Shown: one piece after another, positions 1-5,964 of the stretch
Layout: every line of letters begins with the position of its first letter
Numbering within the stretch: position 1 is the stretch's first letter
Origin: Lachnospira sp. UBA2821
GTDB taxonomy: Bacteria; Bacillota; Clostridia; Lachnospirales; Lachnospiraceae
Length of the DNA: 5,996 nt
NCBI GenBank assembly: GCA_002351535.1
Contig: DEGR01000039.1
Location: 1 to 5,996, forward strand
Direction: 5' to 3'
Program-made: the position numbers and the translations under genes
The notes under the pieces: model-generated
Databases searched by the model: none
Told to the model about the DNA's origin: nothing
The model's input: the letters and a program-made list of their open reading frames with translations, nothing else

Positions 1-615
1 TCACACATACTGATGATGCCTCTTATTTTTTGACTTGAGATATTCACCGACACCTGTAACTGTTCCGCCTGTTCCAACTCCTGCAACAAATATATCTACA
101 TTTCCGTCTGTATCATTCCATATCTCCGGTCCTGTTGTCTTTCTATGTGCCTCCGGGTTAGCCTCATTAACGAACTGTCCTGCTATAAAGCTTCCCTCTA
201 TCTCTTTTGCAAGTTCCTCAGCTTTGGCAATCGCACCCTTCATTCCTTTAGAACCTTCTGTTAATACTATTTCAGCACCATATGCTTTAATAATATTTCT
301 TCTCTCGATACTCATAGTATCAGGCATTACAATAATTGTTCTGTATCCTTTTGCTGTAGCGATAGCTGCAAGACCAATTCCTGTGTTACCTGATGTTGGT
401 TCAATTATTGTAGAACCTTCTTTGAGTTTTCCTGTCTTTTCTGCATCTTCAATCATAGAAAATGCTACTCTGTCTTTAACACTTCCTGCAGGATTAAAAT
501 ACTCAAGCTTGACAAGTATCTTTGCCTCAAGTCCGAGTTTCTTCTCAATGTTACCTACCTCCATTAAAGGTGTATTTCCGATTAATTCTGTGTTGTTTTT
601 AAATATTTTTGCCAT
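1..615 (-). CDS. cysK: Cysteine synthase A (O-acetylserine sulfhydrylase), C-terminally truncated
   Basis: This is a PLP-dependent enzyme that makes L-cysteine from O-acetylserine and sulfide in the cytoplasm. Numbering from the ATG at 615, the N-terminal two thirds is canonical: NPAGSVKDR with the PLP Schiff-base lysine K47, the substrate-binding TSGNTG loop at 74-79, and the GTGGT phosphate-binding loop at 181-185. The protein then departs from the family right after GEYLKSKN, ending NKRHHQYV and a TGA at bases 1-3, giving 204 residues where the family has about 300. The lost part normally completes the PLP pocket, including the serine near the pyridine nitrogen, so the product is probably inactive alone. 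None of the three frames across the last 24 bases resembles the expected PxVKIVAVEP continuation, so a simple one-base frameshift does not explain it. A TTG twelve bases upstream also opens the frame, but GGAG six bases before the ATG makes 615 the better start. Family identity is very secure; the cause of the truncation is not. Confidence 0.9.
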   Translation of the reverse strand: MAKIFKNNTELIGNTPLMEVGNIEKKLGLEAKILVKLEYFNPAGSVKDRVAFSMIEDAEKTGKLKEGSTIIEPTSGNTGIGLAAIATAKGYRTIIVMPDTMSIERRNIIKAYGAEIVLTEGSKGMKGAIAKAEELAKEIEGSFIAGQFVNEANPEAHRKTTGPEIWNDTDGNVDIFVAGVGTGGTVTGVGEYLKSKNKRHHQYV

Positions 616-712
616 ACTATTCTCCAATCTGTGTTACATCATATTGCCTGACGGTTCCATGTGTGTTTTCGCATTATACCGTTCCATGCAGACACATTCC
701 GTCGCAATAGTT

Positions 713-721
713 ATTATATCA
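713..721 (-). promoter_or_regulatory. cysK promoter, extended -10
   Basis: On the minus strand a perfect TATAAT (718 to 713) is preceded by TG and one base (TGA, 721 to 719), which is an extended -10 element. The -35 position is poor; the best match is TTTAAA at 738-743 with a 19-base gap, and it lies inside a palindrome. An extended -10 promoter can work with a weak -35. Transcription would start near 706, giving a leader of about 90 bases before the cysK ATG. Confidence 0.6.
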
Positions 722-730
722 CTTTTTATT

Positions 731-749
731 TCCTACCTTTAAAGTAGGA
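731..749. promoter_or_regulatory. Candidate Rrf2-family (CymR/IscR-like) operator of cysK
   Basis: TCCTACCTTTAAAGTAGGA is an odd-length palindrome in which 8 of 9 base pairs are symmetric. It covers the -35 region of the cysK extended -10 promoter, a position where a bound repressor would block RNA polymerase. Rrf2-family regulators such as CymR and IscR are known to control cysteine and Fe-S genes in Firmicutes and bind short palindromes of this general sort. Seen: the palindrome and its position. Inferred: the regulator's identity. No regulator gene is in the window. Confidence 0.5.
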
Positions 750-787
750 TTACTATGTTTTATATAATAATACATTTTTAAGTCTGT

Positions 788-821
788 GTCAACTAAATTA
801 TTCAATCCATTTAGTCTTGAC
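788..821. repeat. Inverted repeat overlapping the ykuD -35 element
   Basis: The left arm GTCAACTAAAT (788-798) and right arm ATTTAGTCTTGAC (809-821) are inverted copies, 11 pairs with a two-base bulge (CT), around a ten-base loop. The outer part of the right arm is also the TTGAC of the -35 hexamer at 817-822. It lies upstream of both divergent start sites, so it should not be transcribed from the promoters seen here, which favours a protein-binding site over an RNA hairpin. Confidence 0.45.
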
Positions 822-846
822 TACATTTACATATGCAATGTATTAT
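817..846 (+). promoter_or_regulatory. Promoter of the YkuD gene
   Basis: The -35 TTGACT (817-822) and -10 TATTAT (841-846) each match the sigma-A consensus at five of six bases, with an 18-base spacer. Initiation would fall near 853, a few bases before the ribosome binding site AGAAAGGATGTGA (859-871), so the leader is only about 30 bases. This rules out the in-frame TTG at 817 as a start codon, because that TTG is the -35 element. Confidence 0.65.
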
Positions 847-858
847 TGTCTATATATT

Positions 859-871
859 AGAAAGGATGTGA
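859..871 (+). promoter_or_regulatory. Ribosome binding site that fixes the YkuD start
   Basis: AGAAAGGATGTGA matches the full anti-Shine-Dalgarno complement AGAAAGGAGGTGA at 12 of 13 bases and ends 11 bases before the ATG at 883. The in-frame GTG at 868 lies inside this site and so is unlikely to be the start. Confidence 0.65.
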
Positions 872-882
872 AAGACATAATC

Positions 883-2862
883 ATGAAGAAAAAAACATTT
901 TTCAAAAAAATCATCTCTATATGCCTGACTCTTGCAATAATATTGTCATGTATATATTATTATCCTGCTGAAAGTAAGGCAGCATCTTCTTACTATATAA
1001 AAATCAACAGGGCTACCAATGTAGTAACTGTATACAAAACGGAAGATAACACTCCTTTTACAGCATTCACCTGTTCTACCGGAGGTAATAACACTCCTCT
1101 CGGAACATTCACAACATCAGATACCTATGTATGGCATACTTTGGTTGGACCTACATACGGTCAGTACTGCGTAAGAATTACCGGTGGCATATTGTTCCAC
1201 TCAGTATGGTATTACAACAATAAGGACAAGGCAAGTATGTCTAACGAGGAATTCAACAAGCTCGGAACTGCTGCCTCCCACGGATGTATACGTCTGCAGC
1301 TCAAAGATTCCAAATGGATATACGATAACTGTGGTTCAGGAACAAAGGTAACTATTTTTGACGGAACTGCTGCAGATGATCCTCTTGGAAAACCTGCTGT
1401 AATAAAAGTCCAGACAACATCAAAAATGGGATGGGACCCTACTGATCCGGACCCTGCTAATCCATATGCACCTTTAAAACCAACAATAACTGTTTCCGGT
1501 GTAAAGAAAGTTCTTAATGCAGGTGATGTATGGGAACCACTTAACGGTATTACCGCAAAAGATTCACTTGGTGGTGATGCAACAGGGTATATCAAATATT
1601 ACGGAAATGTCGACACATCTAAGGCCGGCAAATACAAAGTAATATATCAGGTAACTGATTTACTTGGACGTTCAAGGTCTTACGCTGTAACATATAAAGT
1701 AAAAGATGACAGAAAAGCTATACTATCAGGCGTGCATGGAAAACAGAACAAAGACATTAATTACAAATATAATGTAAGAGAAGGAATTACAGCCTCTACC
1801 CCTTCAGGCACAAATATTACTTCGTCAATAATAATCGAAGTTCAGTCTCCTTCTGATACTGCTCCGGTTCGTTTCAGAGCGACAACATTAAGACTTAAAG
1901 AGGCCGGCACATATACCATTACATACTCTGTTGTCAATCCGGATAATAATAAAGTCACAAAGAGAAAAACCATAATCAAAGTAAAAGATAACAGGAAAGC
2001 CACAATCGATGGTGTTTCTTCAAACGTAACCAGAGAATATAACTCAAAATATGACACAAGAGCGGGCATCACAGCTACTTCTTCATCAGGCAAAAATATC
2101 ACTTCCAAAGTTAAGTTAGAAGTTCAGTCACCCGATTCTGAATATCCTGTTCATTTTAAAGGCAGAAATCTTAAACTGACGGAAGCAGGTACATATTACC
2201 TTATATATACAGTTGCAAATCCTTCAAATAATAAAGAATGTAAAAAAGTATTAAAGCTTACATGCAAAGACACAAAAGCTCCTGTAATAAAAGGTACGTC
2301 AAATGAAAAAATAATTACAGCATATGGTGAAAAAGCCGACTTTACAGACGGAATATCTGCCAATCTGAGAAGTGGTAAAGATGTGTCTGACAGAATTAAA
2401 ATCTCCATAATGACACCTGTTTCCGGTAAATATGTTGATATAAGTACAGAAGACGCAAAGAATTATCCTCTTAGTATACTTGGAACATATAAAGTAAAAT
2501 ACACTTGTGATAATCCTTACAGTGGTTCAACCGTAGAAAGAAAACGTGCATACAAATCTGAAGACATGAAAAAACCTGTTCTTAATGTCTGCGCAAGACA
2601 GAAAGTCAAAACAGATACTTCTGTTAATCTGTTAAATGGAATATCTGCAAAATATGCACTTAAAGGAACAAGTCTTGATAAATATATTAACGTAGCAATA
2701 CTTGCTCCCGGCACTGATGAATATGTAGAGATTGATTCAACATCAGCTAAAGCTTATATATTCGAATCAGACGGCACTTACAAAGTAAAATACAGTGTAA
2801 CTAATCCGAATAACGGTGATGCAACTACTGCTAAAGCAGTATTATTTATCGTTACAGAATAA
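883..2862 (+). CDS. Secreted L,D-transpeptidase (YkuD) with five C-terminal Ig-like repeats
   Basis: This 659-residue exported protein probably forms or edits 3-3 cross-links, or attaches molecules to peptidoglycan, outside the membrane. Residues 1-34 are a signal peptide: MKKK, KK, a hydrophobic core, and a likely cleavage after ESKA or ESKAA. The LSC at about 21-23 is only a weak lipobox. The YkuD catalytic domain covers about 36-159, with upstream His106 (LFHS) and the active-site motif SHGCIR, giving His133, nucleophile Cys135 and Arg137. A Pro/Asp-rich linker (DPTDPDPANPYAP) follows at about 185-197. The rest is five Ig-like modules at about 199-273, 274-367, 368-461, 462-559 and 560-659. 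The first is a typical DUF5011-like module; the other four share GI(T/S)A and GTY...Y...NP motifs. There is no LPXTG anchor, LysM or SH3 domain, so the Ig modules are the likely wall- or partner-binding part. The gene is monocistronic between its own promoter and terminator. Catalytic-family assignment is secure; the physiological substrate is inferred. Confidence 0.9.
   Translation: MKKKTFFKKIISICLTLAIILSCIYYYPAESKAASSYYIKINRATNVVTVYKTEDNTPFTAFTCSTGGNNTPLGTFTTSDTYVWHTLVGPTYGQYCVRITGGILFHSVWYYNNKDKASMSNEEFNKLGTAASHGCIRLQLKDSKWIYDNCGSGTKVTIFDGTAADDPLGKPAVIKVQTTSKMGWDPTDPDPANPYAPLKPTITVSGVKKVLNAGDVWEPLNGITAKDSLGGDATGYIKYYGNVDTSKAGKYKVIYQVTDLLGRSRSYAVTYKVKDDRKAILSGVHGKQNKDINYKYNVREGITASTPSGTNITSSIIIEVQSPSDTAPVRFRATTLRLKEAGTYTITYSVVNPDNNKVTKRKTIIKVKDNRKATIDGVSSNVTREYNSKYDTRAGITATSSSGKNITSKVKLEVQSPDSEYPVHFKGRNLKLTEAGTYYLIYTVANPSNNKECKKVLKLTCKDTKAPVIKGTSNEKIITAYGEKADFTDGISANLRSGKDVSDRIKISIMTPVSGKYVDISTEDAKNYPLSILGTYKVKYTCDNPYSGSTVERKRAYKSEDMKKPVLNVCARQKVKTDTSVNLLNGISAKYALKGTSLDKYINVAILAPGTDEYVEIDSTSAKAYIFESDGTYKVKYSVTNPNNGDATTAKAVLFIVTE
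988..1359 (+). other. YkuD L,D-transpeptidase catalytic domain
   Basis: This segment encodes residues 36-159 of the secreted protein. It starts with the typical strand IKINRATNVVTVYK, has STGGNNTPLGTF (the family's S-G-x-TPxGxF element), then LFHS and the SHGCIRL active site with Cys135. All expected catalytic residues are present, so it should be active. Confidence 0.88.
1702..2859 (+). repeat. Four tandem divergent Ig-like repeats (protein level)
   Basis: Units begin at about 1702 (KDDRK), 1984 (KDNRK), 2266 (KDTKA) and 2560 (EDMKK), and are 94, 94, 98 and 100 residues long. Each has a G-I-(T/S)-A strand near residues 28-40, an IxxxxxSP or similar xxP strand, and a closing GTYxxxYxxxNPxxxx motif. 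Units 2 and 3 of the protein are the closest pair (ITSxxxxEVQSP in both); the last two have diverged most. They follow a fifth, more conventional DUF5011-like module encoded at about 1477-1701, which ends VIYQVTDLLGRS. The similarity is clear in protein but much weaker in DNA, so the duplications are old. Confidence 0.75.
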
Positions 2863-2878
2863 CAGACAGCACAAAAAT

Positions 2879-2923
2879 GGCAGCCTGACCAAATAATTGG
2901 TTCAGCTGCCACTTTTATTTATT
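2879..2923. terminator. Bidirectional rho-independent terminator
   Basis: The arms GGCAGC (2879-2884) and GCTGCC (2905-2910) are perfectly inverted, and inner CTGA/TCAG and CCAA/TTGG pairs extend the stem to about 13 pairs with one bulge on each side and an ATAA loop. On the plus strand it is followed by ACTTTTATTTATT, ending the ykuD transcript 17 bases after its stop. On the minus strand it is followed by ATTTTTG, so it can also end the convergent HD-gene transcript. Confidence 0.8.
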
Positions 2924-2944
2924 ACCCTAATTTTATTACTCTAA

Positions 2945-3382
2945 TCATACTTTTCCAAAAAATTCTTTTACAGCACAATATTTATCCGCAACACACACAA
3001 GTGCTGCTTCTTTAGACTTTGGCAAATGAGTTATATTAAGCGGCCACATATGGCTATATATAATATTTCTCTCCACTGATGATAATGAATACAATAACAT
3101 TGCATTTTTCATTGCTATCTCTGCATGCTTAAATCCATGTTTATATGCGCTTATTTCTTTACTCTTTGTATCATACATAAAAAAATCATGTAACATAGCC
3201 CCTCTTGCAAGGGCAGACTCATCAACTTTCAGCCTGAGTTTTTTGGAAATCTTGTAACTGCATACGGCAACATTTCTACTGTGATCAAATCTCGTTGTGG
3301 CACGATGTTGTCTAAAACTTTTCAACTTACATACATTATCATCATTCTGTAAATCATTAAGAGCAACATAGAATTTATCCAC
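2945..3382 (-). CDS. Small HD-domain metal-dependent hydrolase, substrate unknown
   Basis: A 145-residue cytoplasmic protein of the HD superfamily, which holds metal-dependent phosphohydrolases. The putative metal ligands are His34 (RFDHSRNVAV), the His65-Asp66 doublet (ARGAMLHDFF), His82 and/or His86, His111 (SHMWPL) and Asp133 (VADKYCA). The ARGxxLHDFF and HMWPL...KEAALVCVADKYC signature recalls a single-domain HD protein common in Clostridia and annotated only as a putative phosphohydrolase; I recognise the family but not a defined reaction. There is no signal peptide, membrane segment or second domain, so it is neither a RelA/SpoT nor an HD-GYP protein. The start is GTG at 3382, supported by GAAAGGAG seven bases upstream; the first internal Met is residue 63, after His34, so no ATG start keeps the domain intact. 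It has its own promoter, converges on the YkuD gene, and lies 147 bases downstream of the ABC permease on the same strand. Confidence 0.8.
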   Translation of the reverse strand: MDKFYVALNDLQNDDNVCKLKSFRQHRATTRFDHSRNVAVCSYKISKKLRLKVDESALARGAMLHDFFMYDTKSKEISAYKHGFKHAEIAMKNAMLLYSLSSVERNIIYSHMWPLNITHLPKSKEAALVCVADKYCAVKEFFGKV

Positions 3383-3467
3383 TATTTTCTCCTTTCAAAG
3401 CTCACCGTCAATCACCCATATAAAATATATCTCTATTATGAGTGCATTGATTCAAACGTACTATTTA

Positions 3468-3496
3468 ATTATAACATTTTGTTTATAATATTTCCA
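3468..3496 (-). promoter_or_regulatory. Promoter of the HD-domain gene
   Basis: On the minus strand, TGGAAA (3496 to 3491; four of six -35 bases) is followed by a 17-base spacer ending TGT and a perfect TATAAT (3473 to 3468), so this is an extended -10 promoter. Initiation near 3461 gives a leader of about 79 bases. No hairpin terminator is visible between the upstream permease stop at 3530 and this promoter, so some read-through from the ABC operon into the HD gene is possible. Confidence 0.6.
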
Positions 3497-3529
3497 CAGT
3501 AAAATTATTCCATATGTATATATTTCTAA

Positions 3530-5182
3530 CTATTTATGTATTCTGAATGTCTTTGGTGCAAACATATATACTAACACGCATGCTGCAATTATATAAATAA
3601 TACAGAACGCAACCAGAATTCCAACGAACACGATTCCTTCTATATCAAGCTGCATTATAGTATAACTTATAAAATATGTAATAAAATTAATACCGGTATA
3701 CACAGGGCTCTTAACATCACTCTCACTATTATAAGGCTGCAATAAATAATATATTGTAAGATAGTGTACTGAGAAAAATATACTTATAACAATTGGTGCA
3801 CTTACCGCAGCAATATACATAATATAACTGTGCTGCCCTCCCGTAAGTGCTATTATACCTGCAAACCCTGCTCCGATAATTATACCCGGTATAATATTAA
3901 GCTTCGTAATAGATAAAAGTCTCAGTCTGAATAACTCCAGTATTCTTTTAGGCTGTTTGTAAAATGAATATGTTAACATACTATGGTCACAATTAATATA
4001 CATTGCTGAAGTTATGCTTTCTCCGCCATTTATGAAGTAACATATGAATACCATTGAAAATATAATTTTTGTTATACTTCCGTCACTAAATCCCGGAGTT
4101 TTTCCATTAACAATTCCGGAAATAATAATTCCTGCATATGCAAATGCATACAGCAATGAAATTACTATTATTATAATTTTGACTTTTCTCCATAATATCT
4201 TTTTATGTCTTTTCATAAACAGATTATTAAAGCCTTTAAGCCCATCTCCTGCTGAAAGTTCCGAACCATCATCCCCCTCTTCCATCGAGATTGCATCCTT
4301 ACTACTCTGCTTATTAACCTCTTTTGTCGTTTTCTGTAATTCTTCAAACGATTTTACACACATCTTCTTATATGCTAACTTATACTCATCATAACTGTTA
4401 AGAACTTTAATTCCCGCCACAAATCCCACAACTGTGACAATAGCCATAAATGCAATAATAAAGTCCACGGGTAATGATACTTTAAAACTCAATGCAAGTA
4501 CAAGTAATGCAAGCATCACAAATATTCCAAGAACTCCATAGCCACCAAACATAAACATTTTGGAAAAATCTCTTTTTTTCTCCCATATTTTAATCTGTAA
4601 AGCCTGTGCGGCAAGCTTTGCACCTATCCCATATAATGGCATAAGTATTATTAATACAGGATTGTAACCTGACCAGACTACAAACACAACTCCAATAATA
4701 AAATGTCCAAAGAAGTGTTTTATCATTGTTCCGGCATAATTCATAAGAACATTTTTCTTTGCATCCATCCTCATCAGAAATACTACACTGCTCTTATCAT
4801 TATCTGTGTCAAACAGAGTATTATTAGTAATTGTACCAATCAGGGTGGATATTAAATATATCAATATACAGATTTCCGGTCCTGAAGCCGAAAATGCCTT
4901 TATGGACGAATCTCCTGAAAAGTCCAGAATCATATATGTACATCCTGCTATCATTGCAGCATATAATGCTTTGTAAAATATATTTTTAATTATGTCTGCA
5001 AAAAATATATAAACAGACACGAATGCCTTTAATACAGGTCTTGAATAATCATTTCCTTTAAATAACTTCTTTATGATTGGAATTCTTTTTATGAACGAAA
5101 TTACTCTGTTAACACCTAATGCTTTCTCAATCAAAAAAATAGTCTCATAATCTTTAAATCTTGAATTCATAACTCTACTCAT
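3530..5182 (-). CDS. ABC transporter permease, large ABC-2-like integral membrane protein
   Basis: A 550-residue polytopic membrane protein, the likely transmembrane partner of the ATPase encoded just upstream. I count about 12 hydrophobic segments, near residues 66-86, 103-122, 152-171, 174-194, 214-233, 238-258, 334-356, 371-386, 428-447, 452-480, 496-512 and 516-541. They fall into two six-segment halves joined by a hydrophilic stretch at 262-333 with an acidic cluster (EEGDDGSE, 301-308). This suggests one chain supplying both halves of a permease, or a homodimer of a large subunit. The basic N-terminal 50 residues (KRIPIIKKLFKG) should be cytoplasmic and may contact the ATPase. No substrate-binding lipoprotein is seen, so export rather than uptake is likely; the cargo is unknown. 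The start ATG overlaps the ATPase stop by 8 bases with no proper ribosome binding site of its own, so translational coupling is expected; Met5 is an alternative start. The size recalls the putative ABC exporter family PF16962, but I cannot confirm that by eye. Confidence 0.75.
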   Translation of the reverse strand: MSRVMNSRFKDYETIFLIEKALGVNRVISFIKRIPIIKKLFKGNDYSRPVLKAFVSVYIFFADIIKNIFYKALYAAMIAGCTYMILDFSGDSSIKAFSASGPEICILIYLISTLIGTITNNTLFDTDNDKSSVVFLMRMDAKKNVLMNYAGTMIKHFFGHFIIGVVFVVWSGYNPVLIILMPLYGIGAKLAAQALQIKIWEKKRDFSKMFMFGGYGVLGIFVMLALLVLALSFKVSLPVDFIIAFMAIVTVVGFVAGIKVLNSYDEYKLAYKKMCVKSFEELQKTTKEVNKQSSKDAISMEEGDDGSELSAGDGLKGFNNLFMKRHKKILWRKVKIIIIVISLLYAFAYAGIIISGIVNGKTPGFSDGSITKIIFSMVFICYFINGGESITSAMYINCDHSMLTYSFYKQPKRILELFRLRLLSITKLNIIPGIIIGAGFAGIIALTGGQHSYIMYIAAVSAPIVISIFFSVHYLTIYYLLQPYNSESDVKSPVYTGINFITYFISYTIMQLDIEGIVFVGILVAFCIIYIIAACVLVYMFAPKTFRIHK

Positions 5183-5873
5183 CCCTTAATGCATCTATTA
5201 TCTTCTGCTTAAATCCATCATCACCAAGTTCATTTCTGTCAATCTCGCTGATACATCCATGATTCAGAAGAACGATTGAATCACACATATCAAGTGCAAG
5301 ATCAAGTATATGCGTTGAAAGAATTGTAATCTTATCATCTTTCTGTTCTTTAAGCATATCTTTAATCTCTTCGGATGCCACCACGTCAAGACTTGTCAAA
5401 GGTTCATCTAACAAAAGCAGTTTAGGTGAAACCATTATATTTACAAGCATCTGCATCTTATTCTTCATTCCATGCGAATAATCTCTCATAAGCCTGTTAG
5501 AATCCTCAACACTCAGATTAACCATGTTAAAATAATCATCAAGTTTTGCTACATTGTCGATAGATGCCTTGTTAATATCGATAAAGAACTTAAGAAATTC
5601 CCTTCCTGTAAGAAACTCAGGTACAGTAGGTGTAGATAATACATATCCGACATCTTCAGAATTAACATTCTTCTCTGTGCCATTAACATCAAAGTAAAAT
5701 CTGCCTTTATCACAATCTATATCTTTGTTAAGACAATTGAACAATGTTGTTTTTCCCGCTCCGTTTCTTCCAAGAAGTCCGTATATTTTGCCCTCCTGAA
5801 ATCTAAAATTGATATCCTGTAGTACATTTTTTTCTTCGAAAGATTTTGAAAGTCCTTCTATTACAAATTCCAT
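5175..5873 (-). CDS. ABC transporter ATP-binding protein (ABC-2 exporter type)
   Basis: A 232-residue cytoplasmic ATPase that should power the permease encoded next. Numbered from the ATG at 5873: Walker A GRNGAGKTT (35-43), ABC signature YSHGMK (132-137; a variant of LSGGQ usual in ABC-2 exporters), Walker B LLLLDEP with catalytic Glu157, D-loop SLD (161-163) and H-loop STH (His188). Where the Q-loop glutamine is expected, in the context VGYVLSTPTVPEFLTGREFL, there is Ser80 instead, which is unusual. Length is normal for a single-domain subunit. An ATG at 5888 is also in frame, but it has no upstream ribosome binding site, while GGAG (5886-5883) sits nine bases before the ATG at 5873 and the protein then starts MEFVIEGLSKSF as relatives do. 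It is the first gene of a two-gene operon, with its own promoter and a possible operator upstream. Substrate unknown. Confidence 0.9.
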   Translation of the reverse strand: MEFVIEGLSKSFEEKNVLQDINFRFQEGKIYGLLGRNGAGKTTLFNCLNKDIDCDKGRFYFDVNGTEKNVNSEDVGYVLSTPTVPEFLTGREFLKFFIDINKASIDNVAKLDDYFNMVNLSVEDSNRLMRDYSHGMKNKMQMLVNIMVSPKLLLLDEPLTSLDVVASEEIKDMLKEQKDDKITILSTHILDLALDMCDSIVLLNHGCISEIDRNELGDDGFKQKIIDALRDE

Positions 5874-5917
5874 CCTGCAACTCTCCATTTCATAATTTAA
5901 TTTTCATCTCTGTATTG

Positions 5918-5939
5918 TTGTACTGTTTAATTAATACAA
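5918..5939. promoter_or_regulatory. Candidate operator of the ABC operon (imperfect palindrome)
   Basis: A 22-base imperfect palindrome with TTGTA and TACAA ends and an AT-rich centre; 8 of 11 base pairs are symmetric. It overlaps the -10 element (5936-5941) and the expected start site, a repressor-like position. ABC-2 exporter operons in Firmicutes are often controlled by GntR/YtrA-type repressors that bind palindromes of this size. The regulator is inferred and would have to lie outside the window. Confidence 0.35.
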
Positions 5940-5964
5940 TAGCCTATGTGATACAATTTGTCAA
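5936..5964 (-). promoter_or_regulatory. Promoter of the ABC transporter operon
   Basis: On the minus strand, a perfect -35 TTGACA (5964 to 5959) is followed by a 17-base spacer and -10 TATTGT (5941 to 5936, four of six). Initiation near 5929 gives a leader of about 55 bases before the ATG at 5873. The heptamer ATTGTAT occurs twice, at 5957-5951 in the spacer and 5940-5934 across the -10. Confidence 0.65.

Noticed and set aside
640..665. A T-box-like TGGAACCG on the minus strand in the cysK leader
   Set aside because: Only eight bases match; the leader is about 90 bases, too short for the specifier stem, and there is no terminator hairpin with a U-tract before the start codon.
673..678. Second TATAAT on the minus strand upstream of cysK
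   Set aside because: It has no TG extension and no recognisable -35 at 16-18 bases; the element at 713-721 is better supported.
35..742. Plus-strand open frame antisense to cysK
   Set aside because: It is low-complexity Ser/Pro/Ile-rich translation opposite a clear enzyme gene, lacks any recognisable domain, and runs across the cysK promoter.
763..768. TATAAT on the plus strand between cysK and the YkuD gene
   Set aside because: The -35 position is weak at normal spacing, and a clearer promoter lies at 817-846 closer to the gene.
903..951. Lipoprotein signal (ILSC) in the YkuD protein
   Set aside because: Leucine at -2 is poor for a lipobox, and a conventional signal peptidase I site (ESKA/A) follows about eleven residues later.
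1212..2714. Minus-strand open frames opposite the YkuD gene
   Set aside because: They lie antisense to a well-supported coding sequence and show no domain of their own.
4044..4394. Plus-strand open frame opposite the ABC permease
   Set aside because: It mirrors the permease coding sequence, and its composition reflects the reverse of membrane-helix codons.
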